Source of the DNA: Hyphobacterium sp. CCMP332
GTDB lineage: Bacteria; Pseudomonadota; Alphaproteobacteria; Caulobacterales; Maricaulaceae
Direction of reading: 5' to 3'
NCBI RefSeq assembly: GCF_014323565.1
Contig: NZ_CP058669.1
Location: 186,001-250,000 of the forward strand
DNA length: 64,000 nucleotides
Shown piece after piece: positions 44,703 through 53,640 of the stretch (within the stretch, counting starts at the first letter, position 1; each line of letters opens with the position of its first letter). The notes beneath the pieces are model-generated. The model saw nothing but the letters and a program-made list of their open reading frames with translations. It made no database searches and was not told the DNA's origin. The translations under genes were made by a program, and so were the position numbers.

Positions 44703-45554
44703 ATGTCCCAAGGGACGTCCAATACAGGGTTTGTGCCCGTTGACGCCGTTTATTCCGGCTCCGGCAATGCCTATACGCGCCTGACCGCCGGCGAGCGCCT
44801 GCGGGAAGCCCGTACCAAGCTCGGCCTGACGCTCGATAGCGCGGCCGCCCGCACACGTATTCGCCGCGATTATCTTGAGGCGCTGGAAACCATGGATCCG
44901 CGCGGCCTTCCGGCCCAGGCCTATGCCATTGGTTATCTGCGGACCTATGCCCGGTTTCTGGCGCTGGATGATGTGGCGCTGGTCGATCAGTTCAAGGGCG
45001 AGGCCGATACCCAGACGGGTCGCGCAACGCCGACCGCCCCGCAACAGCAGCGCGAAATCAAACTGCCGCGCGGTCTGATCGGCGTGGTCCTGATCCTCCT
45101 TCTCGTGGCGCTGGTAGCCTGGTGGTATTCCAACGCGATTTCCGGCGAGACCGTCTTCGACGATATTCCGCCACCTCCCGATGATGTGATGAGCCAGAAT
45201 GGCGGCAATGATATCTTTGCCGCTGATCTGCCGCAGGTAGCGTCCGCCGATATCTGGTCGGGTCTGCCCTCGCTCAATCCCACAGATGACGAGATTCCCG
45301 ACATTACCCTTCGCGCCAGCGCGCCGGTCTTTTTGGAAGTCCGAGATAGCGCAGGCCGTATCCTGTTTTCCCGCGAACTGGGTGTGAACGAGACCTATCG
45401 TCCGATTTCCGAGCCCGGCCTGACCATCACCGCGGAAGACGGCGGCCGGATCATGGTCGAGGTGGACGGCGAAGAGACACGTCCGCTGGGCGATCCCGGC
45501 CAGTCTGTCACCGACGCCCCGCTCTTTGCCGCTGAAAGCGTTGACCCGGCATAG
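44703..45554 (+). CDS. RodZ-like helix-turn-helix membrane protein
   Basis: 283 residues. An N-terminal cytosolic HTH (GERLREARTKLGLTLDSAAARTRIRRDYLEALE, seen as RLREARTKLGLTLDSAA) has the RodZ-type extension QAYAIGYLRTYARFL. A transmembrane helix (LIGVVLILLLVALVAWWY, about residues 119-136) and a periplasmic DUF4115 domain follow. RodZ binds MreB and supports rod shape. AGGG sits six bases before the ATG at 44703. It is followed by ispG, the usual order. Confidence 0.82.
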   Translation: MSQGTSNTGFVPVDAVYSGSGNAYTRLTAGERLREARTKLGLTLDSAAARTRIRRDYLEALETMDPRGLPAQAYAIGYLRTYARFLALDDVALVDQFKGEADTQTGRATPTAPQQQREIKLPRGLIGVVLILLLVALVAWWYSNAISGETVFDDIPPPPDDVMSQNGGNDIFAADLPQVASADIWSGLPSLNPTDDEIPDITLRASAPVFLEVRDSAGRILFSRELGVNETYRPISEPGLTITAEDGGRIMVEVDGEETRPLGDPGQSVTDAPLFAAESVDPA

Positions 45555-45624
45555 GGACGCACCCCCTCGCAAGGCAGATCAAACGCGTCTATATCCGGTT
45601 GAACCAACCTGATTGAGCCAGCTC

Positions 45625-46752
45625 ATGCACGAACAGCATCGCGAAGTCCGTCCCTGGCGCATGATCGAGCGCCGGACCAGCCGCAAAATCCATGTCGGCA
45701 AGGTCGCCGTGGGCGGAGATGCCCCGATCAGCGTGCAATCCATGACCAACACGCCGACGCCGGATGCCGCCGCAACCATCGGCCAGATCCGCCAGCTGGA
45801 AGAAGCGGGCGCGGATATTGTCCGCGTGTCCTGCCCGGATGAAGACTCGACGGCCGCATTGTCGACGATTGTGAAATCGGTCTCCGTGCCAATCGTTGCG
45901 GACATCCATTTCCACTACAAGCGCGGCATTGAAGCGGCCAGGGCGGGCGCGGCCTGTTTGCGCATCAATCCCGGCAATATCGGGAAAATGGACCGCGTGA
46001 AGGAAGTCGTGCAGGCCGCCAAGGACTATGGCTGCTCCATCCGCATCGGTGTCAATGGCGGCTCTCTGGAACGGCATCTGCTGGAAAAATACGGCGAGCC
46101 CTGCCCCGAAGCCATGGTCGAAAGCGCGCTCGATCACGCAAAGATTCTCGATGATCTCGACTTCCACGAATACAAGATTTCGGTGAAGGCGTCCGACCTT
46201 TTCCTGACCGTGGCCGCCTATCAGATGCTGGCCGAAGCCACCGATGCGCCCTTGCACCTCGGCGTGACCGAAGCGGGCGGTGCGCGCATCGGCTCGGTCA
46301 AATCCGCCATCGGTATGGGCAATCTTCTTTGGTCGGGCATAGGCGACACCATTCGCGTTTCGCTGTCGGCGGATCCGGTCGAGGAGATCAAGGTCGGTTT
46401 TGACATGCTCAAATCCCTGGGCCTGCGCACACGCGGCGTGAACATCATTTCCTGCCCGTCCTGCTCGCGGCAGGGCTTTGACGTCATCAAGACGGTGGAA
46501 GCGCTCGAGGCGCGCCTGTCGCACATTTCAGAGCCGATCTCGCTCTCCATCATCGGCTGTGTCGTCAACGGGCCGGGCGAAGCCATGTTCACCGATCTCG
46601 GCTTTACCGGCGGCGGCAAGGGCTCGGGCAAGATGTATGTCTCCGGCAAGCCGGATCACAATGTCACCAATGAAGAAATGGTCGAGCACATCGCCAGCCT
46701 CGTCGAAGCCCGCGCCGAGCAGATGCGCGCGGCCAAGGATGCGGCGGAATAG
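45625..46752 (+). CDS. ispG: 4-hydroxy-3-methylbut-2-en-1-yl diphosphate synthase (IspG/GcpE)
   Basis: 375 residues. It converts MEcPP to HMBPP in the MEP isoprenoid pathway using a 4Fe-4S cluster. The cluster ligands are the cysteines of [11 protein letters not shown] plus the Cys of [12 protein letters not shown]; the TIM-barrel start is [16 protein letters not shown]. The ATG at 45625 is used; an in-frame TTG four codons upstream is possible. It lies downstream of the RodZ-like gene and is followed after 4 bases by an ArsC/Spx-type gene. Confidence 0.96.
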   Translation: MHEQHREVRPWRMIERRTSRKIHVGKVAVGGDAPISVQSMTNTPTPDAAATIGQIRQLEEAGADIVRVSCPDEDSTAALSTIVKSVSVPIVADIHFHYKRGIEAARAGAACLRINPGNIGKMDRVKEVVQAAKDYGCSIRIGVNGGSLERHLLEKYGEPCPEAMVESALDHAKILDDLDFHEYKISVKASDLFLTVAAYQMLAEATDAPLHLGVTEAGGARIGSVKSAIGMGNLLWSGIGDTIRVSLSADPVEEIKVGFDMLKSLGLRTRGVNIISCPSCSRQGFDVIKTVEALEARLSHISEPISLSIIGCVVNGPGEAMFTDLGFTGGGKGSGKMYVSGKPDHNVTNEEMVEHIASLVEARAEQMRAAKDAAE

Positions 46753-46756
46753 ATCC

Positions 46757-47095
46757 ATGAAACTCTACGGCCTGAAGAATTGCGATACCTGCAAGAAGGC
46801 GATGAAAGCGCTGGACGCTGCCGGGCAGAGCTACACCTTTGTCGATATTCGCGCCGAGGCCGATGTTGCCAAGCTTGCACCTAAATGGCTGCAACGGGTT
46901 GATCCGGCGAAGCTGATCAATTCCCGCTCCACCACCTGGCGGCAGCTGGATGAGAGCGAGCGGGCCAAAGCGGAGACCGATCCGGCCGGCCTGCTGGCCG
47001 CCAACCCGACCCTCGTCAAACGCCCGGTGATCGAGCGCGGCGATGACGTCTTCGTCGGCTGGACGAAGGATGTTCAGGCCGCGCTGGACGTCTGA
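46757..47095 (+). CDS. ArsC/Spx-family thioredoxin-fold protein
   Basis: 112 residues. The N-terminal LKNCDTCKKAMKALDAAG has the C-x2-C of Spx/YffB-type proteins, and NSRSTTWRQLDESE and KRPVIERGDDVFVGW complete the ArsC-family pattern. YffB-like members act in glutathione- or thiol-dependent chemistry; true arsenate reduction is not indicated because no ars genes are nearby. It is close-packed with ispG upstream and the PLP enzyme downstream. Confidence 0.85.
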   Translation: MKLYGLKNCDTCKKAMKALDAAGQSYTFVDIRAEADVAKLAPKWLQRVDPAKLINSRSTTWRQLDESERAKAETDPAGLLAANPTLVKRPVIERGDDVFVGWTKDVQAALDV

Positions 47096-47097
47096 CC

Positions 47098-48183
47098 GTG
47101 TCAGAGCTGCGGGATCAATGCGATATCCGGATCGGCTTTCCGCGCGGCGACGAAGGATCCCCTGCCCGATGGCTGCGCACCATTGCCGATTATCTCGAAA
47201 ATGAAGACGTCACCGACGAAATCTATCTGTCCGGCAAGCTCGCCGAAAAGCTGGAGACGTATTGCGCAGATGTGCTCGGCAAGCCCGCCGCGCTCTGGTT
47301 TCCGACCGGCACCATGGCGCAGGCCGCTGCCGCTCTGATTCATGCGCAGGCGACCGGGCGCAAGAGCATCGCCCTGCATCCGACCTCTCACCTCGTCCTG
47401 CACGAGGATGATGGCGTCCGGGAGCTCCTGAAGCTGGATGTCGCGATCATGGGTGAGTGGCCGCGCGTGATCGACGCGCGCGACGTGCAGACCCTCGACG
47501 ACGACCCGGCCTGTGCCATTATAGAATTGCCGCAACGCCATAATGGCGGACTCTGCCCGGACTGGGAGACGCTGACCGGCGCGGTCGCCGAAATCCACGC
47601 CCGGGGCGCCAGAGCCCATATGGACGGCGCGCGCCTCTGGAGCACGCGCGACGCGCTCGGCGGGCGTAGCTATGCGGAGATATGCGCGCCCTTCGACAGT
47701 ATCTATGCGTCTTTCTACAAGGAGATCGGCGCGCTCGGCGGCGCGATCCTTGCGGGCGACGAAGCCATTGTCGAACAGGCCCGGCTCTGGCGTCACCGGC
47801 AAGGCGGCTTGCTGATCCGCGGCTGGCCGATGATCGCTGATGCGCTGCGCCGCTTGCCAGCCGTGATCGAGGCCATGCCAGCCTGTATCGGCGCGGCAAG
47901 AGAGATTGCCGGACGAATCCGCGAGACGGGATTCCAGATCGAGCCCTGGCCGGTCCAGACCAGCATGTTCCATGTGCGCTTGCCGCTGACCAAAGCCGAA
48001 TTCGCGGCGCATCGCGACGCCATAGCGCGTGACACCAAAGTCTGGATCGGTGGTTCGGGCTGGGAGCTGGACGCTCGTCCCGGCATGTCGCTGGAAATCG
48101 CGGTCGATGCACAGCTCGCCGCGGCAGACCGGGGCCGGCTTGTTGCGGCCTTTGCCTTGTTGAAGCGCCGGATCGACGCCTAA
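47098..48183 (+). CDS. PLP-dependent threonine-aldolase/beta-eliminating-lyase-like enzyme
   Basis: 361 residues of the fold-type I family. The PLP lysine lies in YASFYKEIGALGGAIL and the Asp contact in AHMDGARLW. WFPTGTMAQAAAAL marks the phosphate-binding region. Family members cleave L-threonine or allo-threonine to glycine, or act as lyases; the exact substrate is unclear. It starts with GTG at 47098, two bases after the previous stop. It converges on the aspartic protease gene with overlapping stops. Confidence 0.85.
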   Translation: MSELRDQCDIRIGFPRGDEGSPARWLRTIADYLENEDVTDEIYLSGKLAEKLETYCADVLGKPAALWFPTGTMAQAAAALIHAQATGRKSIALHPTSHLVLHEDDGVRELLKLDVAIMGEWPRVIDARDVQTLDDDPACAIIELPQRHNGGLCPDWETLTGAVAEIHARGARAHMDGARLWSTRDALGGRSYAEICAPFDSIYASFYKEIGALGGAILAGDEAIVEQARLWRHRQGGLLIRGWPMIADALRRLPAVIEAMPACIGAAREIAGRIRETGFQIEPWPVQTSMFHVRLPLTKAEFAAHRDAIARDTKVWIGGSGWELDARPGMSLEIAVDAQLAAADRGRLVAAFALLKRRIDA

Positions 48184-49289
48184 TCCACCAGCGTCACCAG
48201 GGGTAGAATGATTTCCGCCTCGTCGCTTTCGCGGCGGACTGTGACCGATTCCGGCATGGCTTCGCCGCGGGCGGAACCGCACCCGCGCTCGGCAACCGGC
48301 AAGCCGTCGAAATGGGTTAGCACATCGCCGACCTCCAGACCTGCTTCTGTGGCGCGACTGCCGGGCACAATGGCGTCAATGACGACATTCCGGCCCTGTG
48401 GCCGAAGCGCCAGACCATGCGTGATCTCAGCCTCCATGGGGATGGGGCCGTCGCCTTCGATCCGGTCCAGCCGCACGCGTTCGTTTTCGATATCGAAGGT
48501 CCAGTTGAAATGCCGCATCATCATGCCGCCAATGACTTGAGTCTCGGGCACCTCTTCCAGCAAGGGCTGTTCGAAGACGAAATCCCCCAACCGCACATCA
48601 CCATCAACCCGGCTACCATCGCGATACTCGATCCGCGAAAACCGGATGGAGGCACCGATCGGGCGCGGTTCGCTGACCAGCGGATAGCGATCGATCCGGT
48701 TGAGGGCGAGCGGCGTTCCGGCCGCACCGGAATCAATCAGCACACGTGGATCCCGTCTCCCCGGGAAATCGAGCTCGATAAAGGGGCGCACACCGGGGCC
48801 ACGTGTTGAAAAAATGGTCGCATTGTCCGGCCGGGACAATTCACCCTCATTCAGGCGGATCACGCCATTTTCATAATCCAGCGTCATCAGGAAATCGCGA
48901 AACACCGTATAGCCGAGAATACCGTCAATCTCGCGGCCAAGCCCGACGGTGAGATGATCCAGCGGATCGAGCCGCACGGGCAGGCGATCAATATTCAACG
49001 GGCCCATCGTGGCATTGGTGATGTTCACACCATCCAGATGGCTGACATCCATATTCGCAACACGGGCGATGGCATCGGGGTCGATATGGGTGCGCGCGGC
49101 GCCGGTATCATAGATCAGCCAGAGCGTCCGGTCCGCATCACTTTCCGGCCGGCCCGGCTGGGCGCTGACCACGATCGGCACGAAGAAATAATCGCGGCAC
49201 ATCTCGGTTGGAATGATGAGTTCGTCCTGGGCCAGAGCGGCAACAGGCGTGAACAGAAGGGCGAGGGCGGTCGGGATGATTTTCAGCAT
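48180..49289 (-). CDS. Secreted two-lobed aspartic protease-like protein with PDZ domain
   Basis: 369 residues. A signal peptide (IIPTALALLFTPVAALA) is followed by two retropepsin-like units with catalytic-type motifs YDTGAA (D61) and IDSGAA (D186), each followed by an ILGYTVF- or IGGMMMRHF-type flap/strand segment. A C-terminal PDZ domain (about residues 280-360) contains GSRATEAGLEVGDVLTHFDG. Clan AA proteases are often single-lobed dimers in bacteria; here both lobes are in one chain. It is likely periplasmic; the substrate is unknown. The ATG at 49289 is chosen for its signal peptide. Confidence 0.8.
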   Translation of the reverse strand: MLKIIPTALALLFTPVAALAQDELIIPTEMCRDYFFVPIVVSAQPGRPESDADRTLWLIYDTGAARTHIDPDAIARVANMDVSHLDGVNITNATMGPLNIDRLPVRLDPLDHLTVGLGREIDGILGYTVFRDFLMTLDYENGVIRLNEGELSRPDNATIFSTRGPGVRPFIELDFPGRRDPRVLIDSGAAGTPLALNRIDRYPLVSEPRPIGASIRFSRIEYRDGSRVDGDVRLGDFVFEQPLLEEVPETQVIGGMMMRHFNWTFDIENERVRLDRIEGDGPIPMEAEITHGLALRPQGRNVVIDAIVPGSRATEAGLEVGDVLTHFDGLPVAERGCGSARGEAMPESVTVRRESDEAEIILPLVTLVD

Positions 49290-49346
49290 GCGGGAATTAT
49301 TGCCAGACAAATCGCACCGGGGAAGAGGGAATGCCGCGCTTCCCAT

Positions 49347-49462
49347 CCTCCCCCTCACCCTCGAATACTCGCCTTAGCAAGGCTCGCATTCCTTCCCTCT
49401 CCCTGGAGGGAGAGGGAAGAGCGCGAATTCGCGCAGCGATGAGCGGTCAGGGTGAGGGGGTA
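49347..49462. repeat. REP-like inverted repeat, same family as 21062-21233
   Basis: Outer arms CCCCCTCACCCT and AGGGTGAGGGGG are inverted, and the core hairpin pairs TTCCCTCTCCCT with AGGGAGAGGGAA. The same core and arms occur at 21062-21233. It lies between the divergent protease and LOG genes. Confidence 0.7.
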
Positions 49463-49499
49463 TCTTTCCAACAGCGCTAGAATCCCGCCTAATGCGCTC

Positions 49500-50090
49500 A
49501 TGACAAACATCACCTCCATCTGCGTCTATTGCGGCTCCAACCCCGGCACCAAACCGGAATATGTCGCGGCCGCCAAAGCCATGGGCGAGGCCATCGCCGG
49601 GCGCGGGATCACACTCGTTTATGGCGGCGGCAAGGTCGGCCTGATGGGCGCGGTCGCTGATGCGGCCCTGGCCGCCGGGGGCAAGGTCGTCGGGATCATT
49701 CCGGAATTTCTGGCCCTCAAGGAGGTCGCCCATGCCGGCCTCAGCGAGCTCATTGTGGTGGATTCAATGCATACCCGCAAAGCGGAAATGGAACGGCACT
49801 CGGACGGTTTCATCGCCATGCCCGGCGGGATCGGGACGATGGAAGAACTGTTCGAGATCTGGACGTGGAGCCAGCTGGGTCAACACAGAAAGCCCTGCGG
49901 ACTGCTGGACGCAGCGGGCTATTACGCCGACCTCAACGCCTTCCTGGATCGCATGGCCACGGACGGTTTCGTCAATCCCGAGCACCGCGCCATGCTGACC
50001 TGTAGCGATGATCCGGCGGCCCTGCTGGACGCGTTTGGCGCCTATGAAGCGCCAGCGGCCGATATCCGCATCAAGGTCGCGCAAACCTGA
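49500..50090 (+). CDS. LOG-family protein (TIGR00730, cytokinin-type phosphoribohydrolase fold)
   Basis: 196 residues. The Rossmann-type fold has ICVYCGSNPGTKPEY at the N-terminus and the diagnostic AMPGGIGTMEELFE motif (PGGxGTxxE); the DSMHTRKAEME block is also typical. Such enzymes release the base from nucleotide monophosphates; cytokinin activation is known only in plants and some bacteria, so the role here is unassigned. The ATG at 49500 follows an intergenic repeat. Confidence 0.9.
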   Translation: MTNITSICVYCGSNPGTKPEYVAAAKAMGEAIAGRGITLVYGGGKVGLMGAVADAALAAGGKVVGIIPEFLALKEVAHAGLSELIVVDSMHTRKAEMERHSDGFIAMPGGIGTMEELFEIWTWSQLGQHRKPCGLLDAAGYYADLNAFLDRMATDGFVNPEHRAMLTCSDDPAALLDAFGAYEAPAADIRIKVAQT

Positions 50091-50479
50091 TGCGTGCGCT
50101 TCTTCATTGGTGGCTAGGACTTGTTGACCCGTTTGGCCGTGCACGTTGGGCGAACAAGGTTGTCCTGATTGGTTTGACCGAAGTTGATTCCGACAATCAA
50201 CCGCTGCGGCAAGTGCAGGCTTGGGGCCGCATCGTGAATGCCATGCGTGGACATAACTTTCTTATCGAACTCGATGGTCACTGGAAGGGATATTTCTGTT
50301 CGCTGCCGCCCGACCCAAATCGGTTCCGGATAGCGCCCCCGGGCGATTATGCATTGAAATCAACGGGAGAGATGCTGCGCGATCCGGACTTTACAACGAC
50401 ATGGATCAGCGATCTGGATTCTGGTGCGGATCTTGAGAAAGTTCCCGGCCTCTTTTTAACCGCCGAGGACCTGGCTTAG
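50090..50479 (+). CDS. Unknown soluble protein, 129 residues
   Basis: The start overlaps the LOG stop by one base (TGATG), so the two are likely coupled. The protein begins MRALLHWWLGLVDPFGRARW, contains a beta-rich middle with LIELDGHWKGYFCSLPPDP and ends in an acidic tail. No signal peptide, helix-turn-helix or catalytic motif is recognised. The DNA is a little more AT-rich than that of its neighbours. I cannot assign a family. Confidence 0.55.
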   Translation: MRALLHWWLGLVDPFGRARWANKVVLIGLTEVDSDNQPLRQVQAWGRIVNAMRGHNFLIELDGHWKGYFCSLPPDPNRFRIAPPGDYALKSTGEMLRDPDFTTTWISDLDSGADLEKVPGLFLTAEDLA

Positions 50480-50504
50480 CTTTTTCGTATAAGGAGACAC
50501 TTTA

Positions 50505-50924
50505 ATGGACACCATTCTAACCCCCGCCCTTGCCCTGATCTGCTGGACGCTGGTCATGTGGTTGTGGATGTATGCCACGCGTATCCCCGCCATGCAGAAG
50601 GCGAAAATCAATCCGGCGAAACTGCAGGAAAAATCCGAGATGGATGTCCTGCCGAAGGAAGTCCGCCGCATCGCGGATAATTACAACCATCTGCACGAAC
50701 AGCCGATCATTTTCTATGCGCTGGTCTTCTATGCCTCATTGGCCGGGTCGGACACAACGGTGATGGTCTATGCGGCTTGGGGCTATGTTGCGTTGCGCAT
50801 TGCCCACAGCCTCATTCAGGCCTTGTGGAATTTCATTCCTGTCCGCTTCGCGGTGTTCATGCTGTCCTCACTCGTTCTCGTCCTGATGGCCGGGATCAAC
50901 GTCGGGGCGCTGCTGGGGGGCTAG
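50505..50924 (+). CDS. MAPEG-family membrane protein
   Basis: 139 residues with four predicted helices: PALALICWTLVMWLWMY, IIFYALVFYASLAGS, MVYAAWGYVALRIAHSLI and FAVFMLSSLVLVLMAGI. The VRRIADNYNHLHEQP segment between helices 1 and 2 is the glutathione-contact region of MAPEG proteins, and ALRIAHSLI is a hallmark. Members include glutathione-dependent transferases; activity here is not known. AAGGAG lies upstream of the ATG. The 3' 57 bases overlap the end of the Sel1-like gene on the other strand. Confidence 0.85.
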   Translation: MDTILTPALALICWTLVMWLWMYATRIPAMQKAKINPAKLQEKSEMDVLPKEVRRIADNYNHLHEQPIIFYALVFYASLAGSDTTVMVYAAWGYVALRIAHSLIQALWNFIPVRFAVFMLSSLVLVLMAGINVGALLGG

Positions 50925-51734
50925 CCTTTCTTCTTCGGGGCGACCGCCCCAGGGAACACAGCCAAAGTTATCGCAGAATTCATCCGGCAGGTTGGGCTCT
51001 CGAGGCGCAGTTGCTAATCGAATTTGGGCCACAGCCTCAATGTCGGTCGGTATGGTCATTTCGTCTTGCAAATAGGCCAGTAACGGTTGGAACGCGCCTT
51101 CATAGCATTCAGATGCAGAAAACAGATACGCATCGGCAGCCGCCTGTTGTCGCGATCTGCTGTCTCCTTGAGATGGTTGGACTTCTCCGCGTTGATACAT
51201 TTCACCGAGATTCCATGCAGCCATAGGTTCACCCTGCCGAACCGCACGCCTAAGCCAAATCACAGCAAGATTGCGATCGATAGGATTTCCAAGTTCGCCT
51301 GAGCGATAAAGGCCGCCGATTTCGGCTTGTGCGTAACGCGATCCGGATTCGGCAGCGGCTAGCAAAGCGGCGAAAAATTCGTCATTTTTGAGTCCGTCTT
51401 GGGTTCCAAAGGAATAATAAGCAGCAATGGTCTGGGCATCCGGATCGCCGGCTTCGGCTCGTTCCGCGATCCACCACGGCAGCAGCGTTTCCGGATTGCT
51501 TGGGGAAGCGTAGCGAGAAACAGGATGAAAGAATTCTTCAAATACGAAGACTTCATAATCGCAGTCGAATTGGGCTCGATTGAGCCAATCTGTCCGCAAC
51601 GCATCCAATTGGTTCAACGGAAACTCCGGACCCTCATGATGGGCCACAGGAGCCGGACGACGAGCCCCCAGATACGCTCCAGTTGGCAAGCCTATCGTTA
51701 GAGCCAGGCAAAATAGAAAAATAGATTTCCACAT
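50868..51734 (-). CDS. Sel1-repeat protein with N-terminal signal/anchor
   Basis: 288 residues. The N-terminus MWKSIFLFCLALTIGLPTG is a signal peptide or anchor. Sel1-like repeats are seen in DAQTIAAYYSFGTQDG, YAQAEIGGLYRSGELG-NPIDRNLAVIWLRRAVRQGE and AAWNLGEMYQRGE. Sel1 proteins are protein-protein interaction scaffolds. The C-terminus after about CVPWGG runs antisense through the end of the MAPEG gene, and this tail may be a read-through past a lost stop. The codon usage is more AT-rich than that of the flanking operons. The role is unknown. Confidence 0.65.
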   Translation of the reverse strand: MWKSIFLFCLALTIGLPTGAYLGARRPAPVAHHEGPEFPLNQLDALRTDWLNRAQFDCDYEVFVFEEFFHPVSRYASPSNPETLLPWWIAERAEAGDPDAQTIAAYYSFGTQDGLKNDEFFAALLAAAESGSRYAQAEIGGLYRSGELGNPIDRNLAVIWLRRAVRQGEPMAAWNLGEMYQRGEVQPSQGDSRSRQQAAADAYLFSASECYEGAFQPLLAYLQDEMTIPTDIEAVAQIRLATAPREPNLPDEFCDNFGCVPWGGRPEEERLAPQQRPDVDPGHQDENE

Positions 51735-51808
51735 TTGGCTGATGATGCCTGCGTCTATGTATGGTTTCAAGCATTTCGCAATTCATCAAATCCCGCTAAT
51801 GAAGCGCC

Positions 51809-52879
51809 ATGCACGCACCAGAAGCCCGTCTGGAACAGGTCATTGACCGGTTCGAACATGTCGAAGCCCGCCTCGGCGCCGCCAGCAAAGGCGACGAGAT
51901 CGTGCGCCTGTCCAAGGAACATTCCGAGCTGAAGCCGGTCGCCGAGAAGGCGCGCGAGCTGAAAGCCGCCCGCGCCGAGCTTGCCGATCTCGAAGAGATG
52001 ATGGAGGGCGGCGACAGGGAAATGGCCGACATGGCGCGCGAGGAATTCTACGCGCTGAAGGAAAAACTGCCGGAGATGGAGCGGGAGGTGAGCCTGCTCC
52101 TCCTGCCGAAGGACAAGGACGACGCGGCCAACGCCATGCTGGAAATCCGGGCTGGCACTGGCGGCGATGAAGCGGCGCTTTTTGCCGGCGATCTCTACGA
52201 GATGTATCGCCGCTATTGCGAGCTGCAAGGCTGGAAATTCGAGCTCGAATCCGCCAGCGAGGGCGAGGTCGGCGGCTACAAGGAAGTCATCGCGTCGATC
52301 TCCGGCAATGGCGTGTTCGGGCGTTTGAAGTTCGAATCCGGCGTGCACCGCGTCCAGCGCGTTCCCGCCACCGAGAGCCAGGGCCGCGTTCACACCTCCG
52401 CGGCCACCGTTGCCATCCTGCCGGAACCGGAAGAGATCGATATCGAGCTGAAAGATGAGGACATCCGCGTTGATACGATGCGTGCCTCGGGGGCGGGCGG
52501 TCAGCACGTCAACAAGACCGATTCCGCCGTTCGCATGACTCACCTTCCGACCGGCATTGTGGTCCTGTGTCAGGAAAAATCCCAGCACCAGAACCGCGCC
52601 CGCGCCATTCAGCTTCTGAAGACCCGCCTCTACGACATGGAACGCGCCGCCGCGGATGCCGAACGCGCCGATGCGCGCAAATCACAGGTGGGCTCCGGCG
52701 ACCGGTCGGAGAAAATCCGCACCTATAACTTCCCGGAAAACCGGGTCTCCGATCACCGCATCAAGCTGACGCTCTACAAGCTGCAGGACATTCTGTCCGG
52801 CAATGCTCTGGATGAGGTGATTTCTGCCCTTGTCGCCGAGGACGAGGCGGCGCGTCTGGCCGCCATGGAAGACGCATGA
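51809..52879 (+). CDS. prfA: Peptide chain release factor 1
   Basis: 356 residues. It recognises UAA and UAG and triggers hydrolysis. The GGQ loop is [15 protein letters not shown], the codon-recognition PxT motif lies in [16 protein letters not shown], and the domain-1 start is [15 protein letters not shown]. The gene overlaps the MOSC gene by 4 bases, which in turn overlaps prmC, the methylase that modifies the GGQ glutamine. Confidence 0.97.
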   Translation: MHAPEARLEQVIDRFEHVEARLGAASKGDEIVRLSKEHSELKPVAEKARELKAARAELADLEEMMEGGDREMADMAREEFYALKEKLPEMEREVSLLLLPKDKDDAANAMLEIRAGTGGDEAALFAGDLYEMYRRYCELQGWKFELESASEGEVGGYKEVIASISGNGVFGRLKFESGVHRVQRVPATESQGRVHTSAATVAILPEPEEIDIELKDEDIRVDTMRASGAGGQHVNKTDSAVRMTHLPTGIVVLCQEKSQHQNRARAIQLLKTRLYDMERAAADAERADARKSQVGSGDRSEKIRTYNFPENRVSDHRIKLTLYKLQDILSGNALDEVISALVAEDEAARLAAMEDA

Positions 52880-53640
52880 CGGGGCGCGTTGCCGCGCTCG
52901 CCCGTCATCCGGTCAAGGGCTTCACGCCGGAACCGCTGGAATTCGTCCGTCTGACCGCTGGCGCACATTTTCCCGGTGACCGGCTGTATGCCGTCGAGGA
53001 TGGCCCCTCCGGCTTTGATCCGGACACTCCGCAGCATATCGGCAAAATGGCCTTCACCGTGCTGGCAAAACTGCCGGACGTGGCCGCCATCCGCACCAGA
53101 TGGAATGAGGACGAGGGCAGTTTGACCGCCTGGCATCCTGATTTCGGCGAGGTCACGATTGATCTGGACGACGCAGGCGGGCGCACGGTTTTCGTGACCT
53201 GGCTGTCCGGTATTCTGGCCGGGCAGACGCGCGGCCCGCTGAAAGTGCTGACTGCGCCGGATGCCCACCGCTTCATGGACAGCCGCACGGGTTTTGTCTC
53301 GATCATCAACCTGGAGAGCGTGCGCGATTTTGAAACGAAAATCGGCCGCAAGATCGACCCGGCCCGGTTTCGCGGCAATATCATGGTCGACGGTTGGCCC
53401 GCCTGGTCAGAGCTGGACATGACGGATCAGGACATCGTCATCGGCGAGGTCCGCCTGAAAGGCCTCAAACCCATTCAGCGCTGCACGGCCACCCATGTCG
53501 ACCCGCACACCGCCAAACGCGATATCGATGTCGTTGCCCTGCTCCGTGAGCACTATGGCCATTTCGAGTGTGGTCTGTATGTCGAGGTGATCGAGGGCGG
53601 CAATATTCGCCCCGGCGATGAGGCGCGAGCGGGGCAATGA
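52876..53640 (+). CDS. MOSC-domain protein
   Basis: 254 residues. The N-terminal MOSC-N part is [20 protein letters not shown]; the MOSC core includes [19 protein letters not shown] (seen as FRGNIMVDG) and [18 protein letters not shown], with the conserved Cys able to carry sulfur or molybdenum cofactor. The family is linked to molybdenum-cofactor sulfuration or N-hydroxylated compound reduction. It lies between prfA and prmC with 4-base overlaps on both sides, so it shares their mRNA. Its role is inferred from the domain only. Confidence 0.85.
   Translation: MTGRVAALARHPVKGFTPEPLEFVRLTAGAHFPGDRLYAVEDGPSGFDPDTPQHIGKMAFTVLAKLPDVAAIRTRWNEDEGSLTAWHPDFGEVTIDLDDAGGRTVFVTWLSGILAGQTRGPLKVLTAPDAHRFMDSRTGFVSIINLESVRDFETKIGRKIDPARFRGNIMVDGWPAWSELDMTDQDIVIGEVRLKGLKPIQRCTATHVDPHTAKRDIDVVALLREHYGHFECGLYVEVIEGGNIRPGDEARAGQ

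Noticed and set aside
46757-47095. Arsenic-resistance function for the ArsC-family gene
   Set aside because: No arsR, arsB or acr3 nearby; the C-x2-C Spx/YffB pattern and the ispG neighbourhood argue against a dedicated arsenate reductase.
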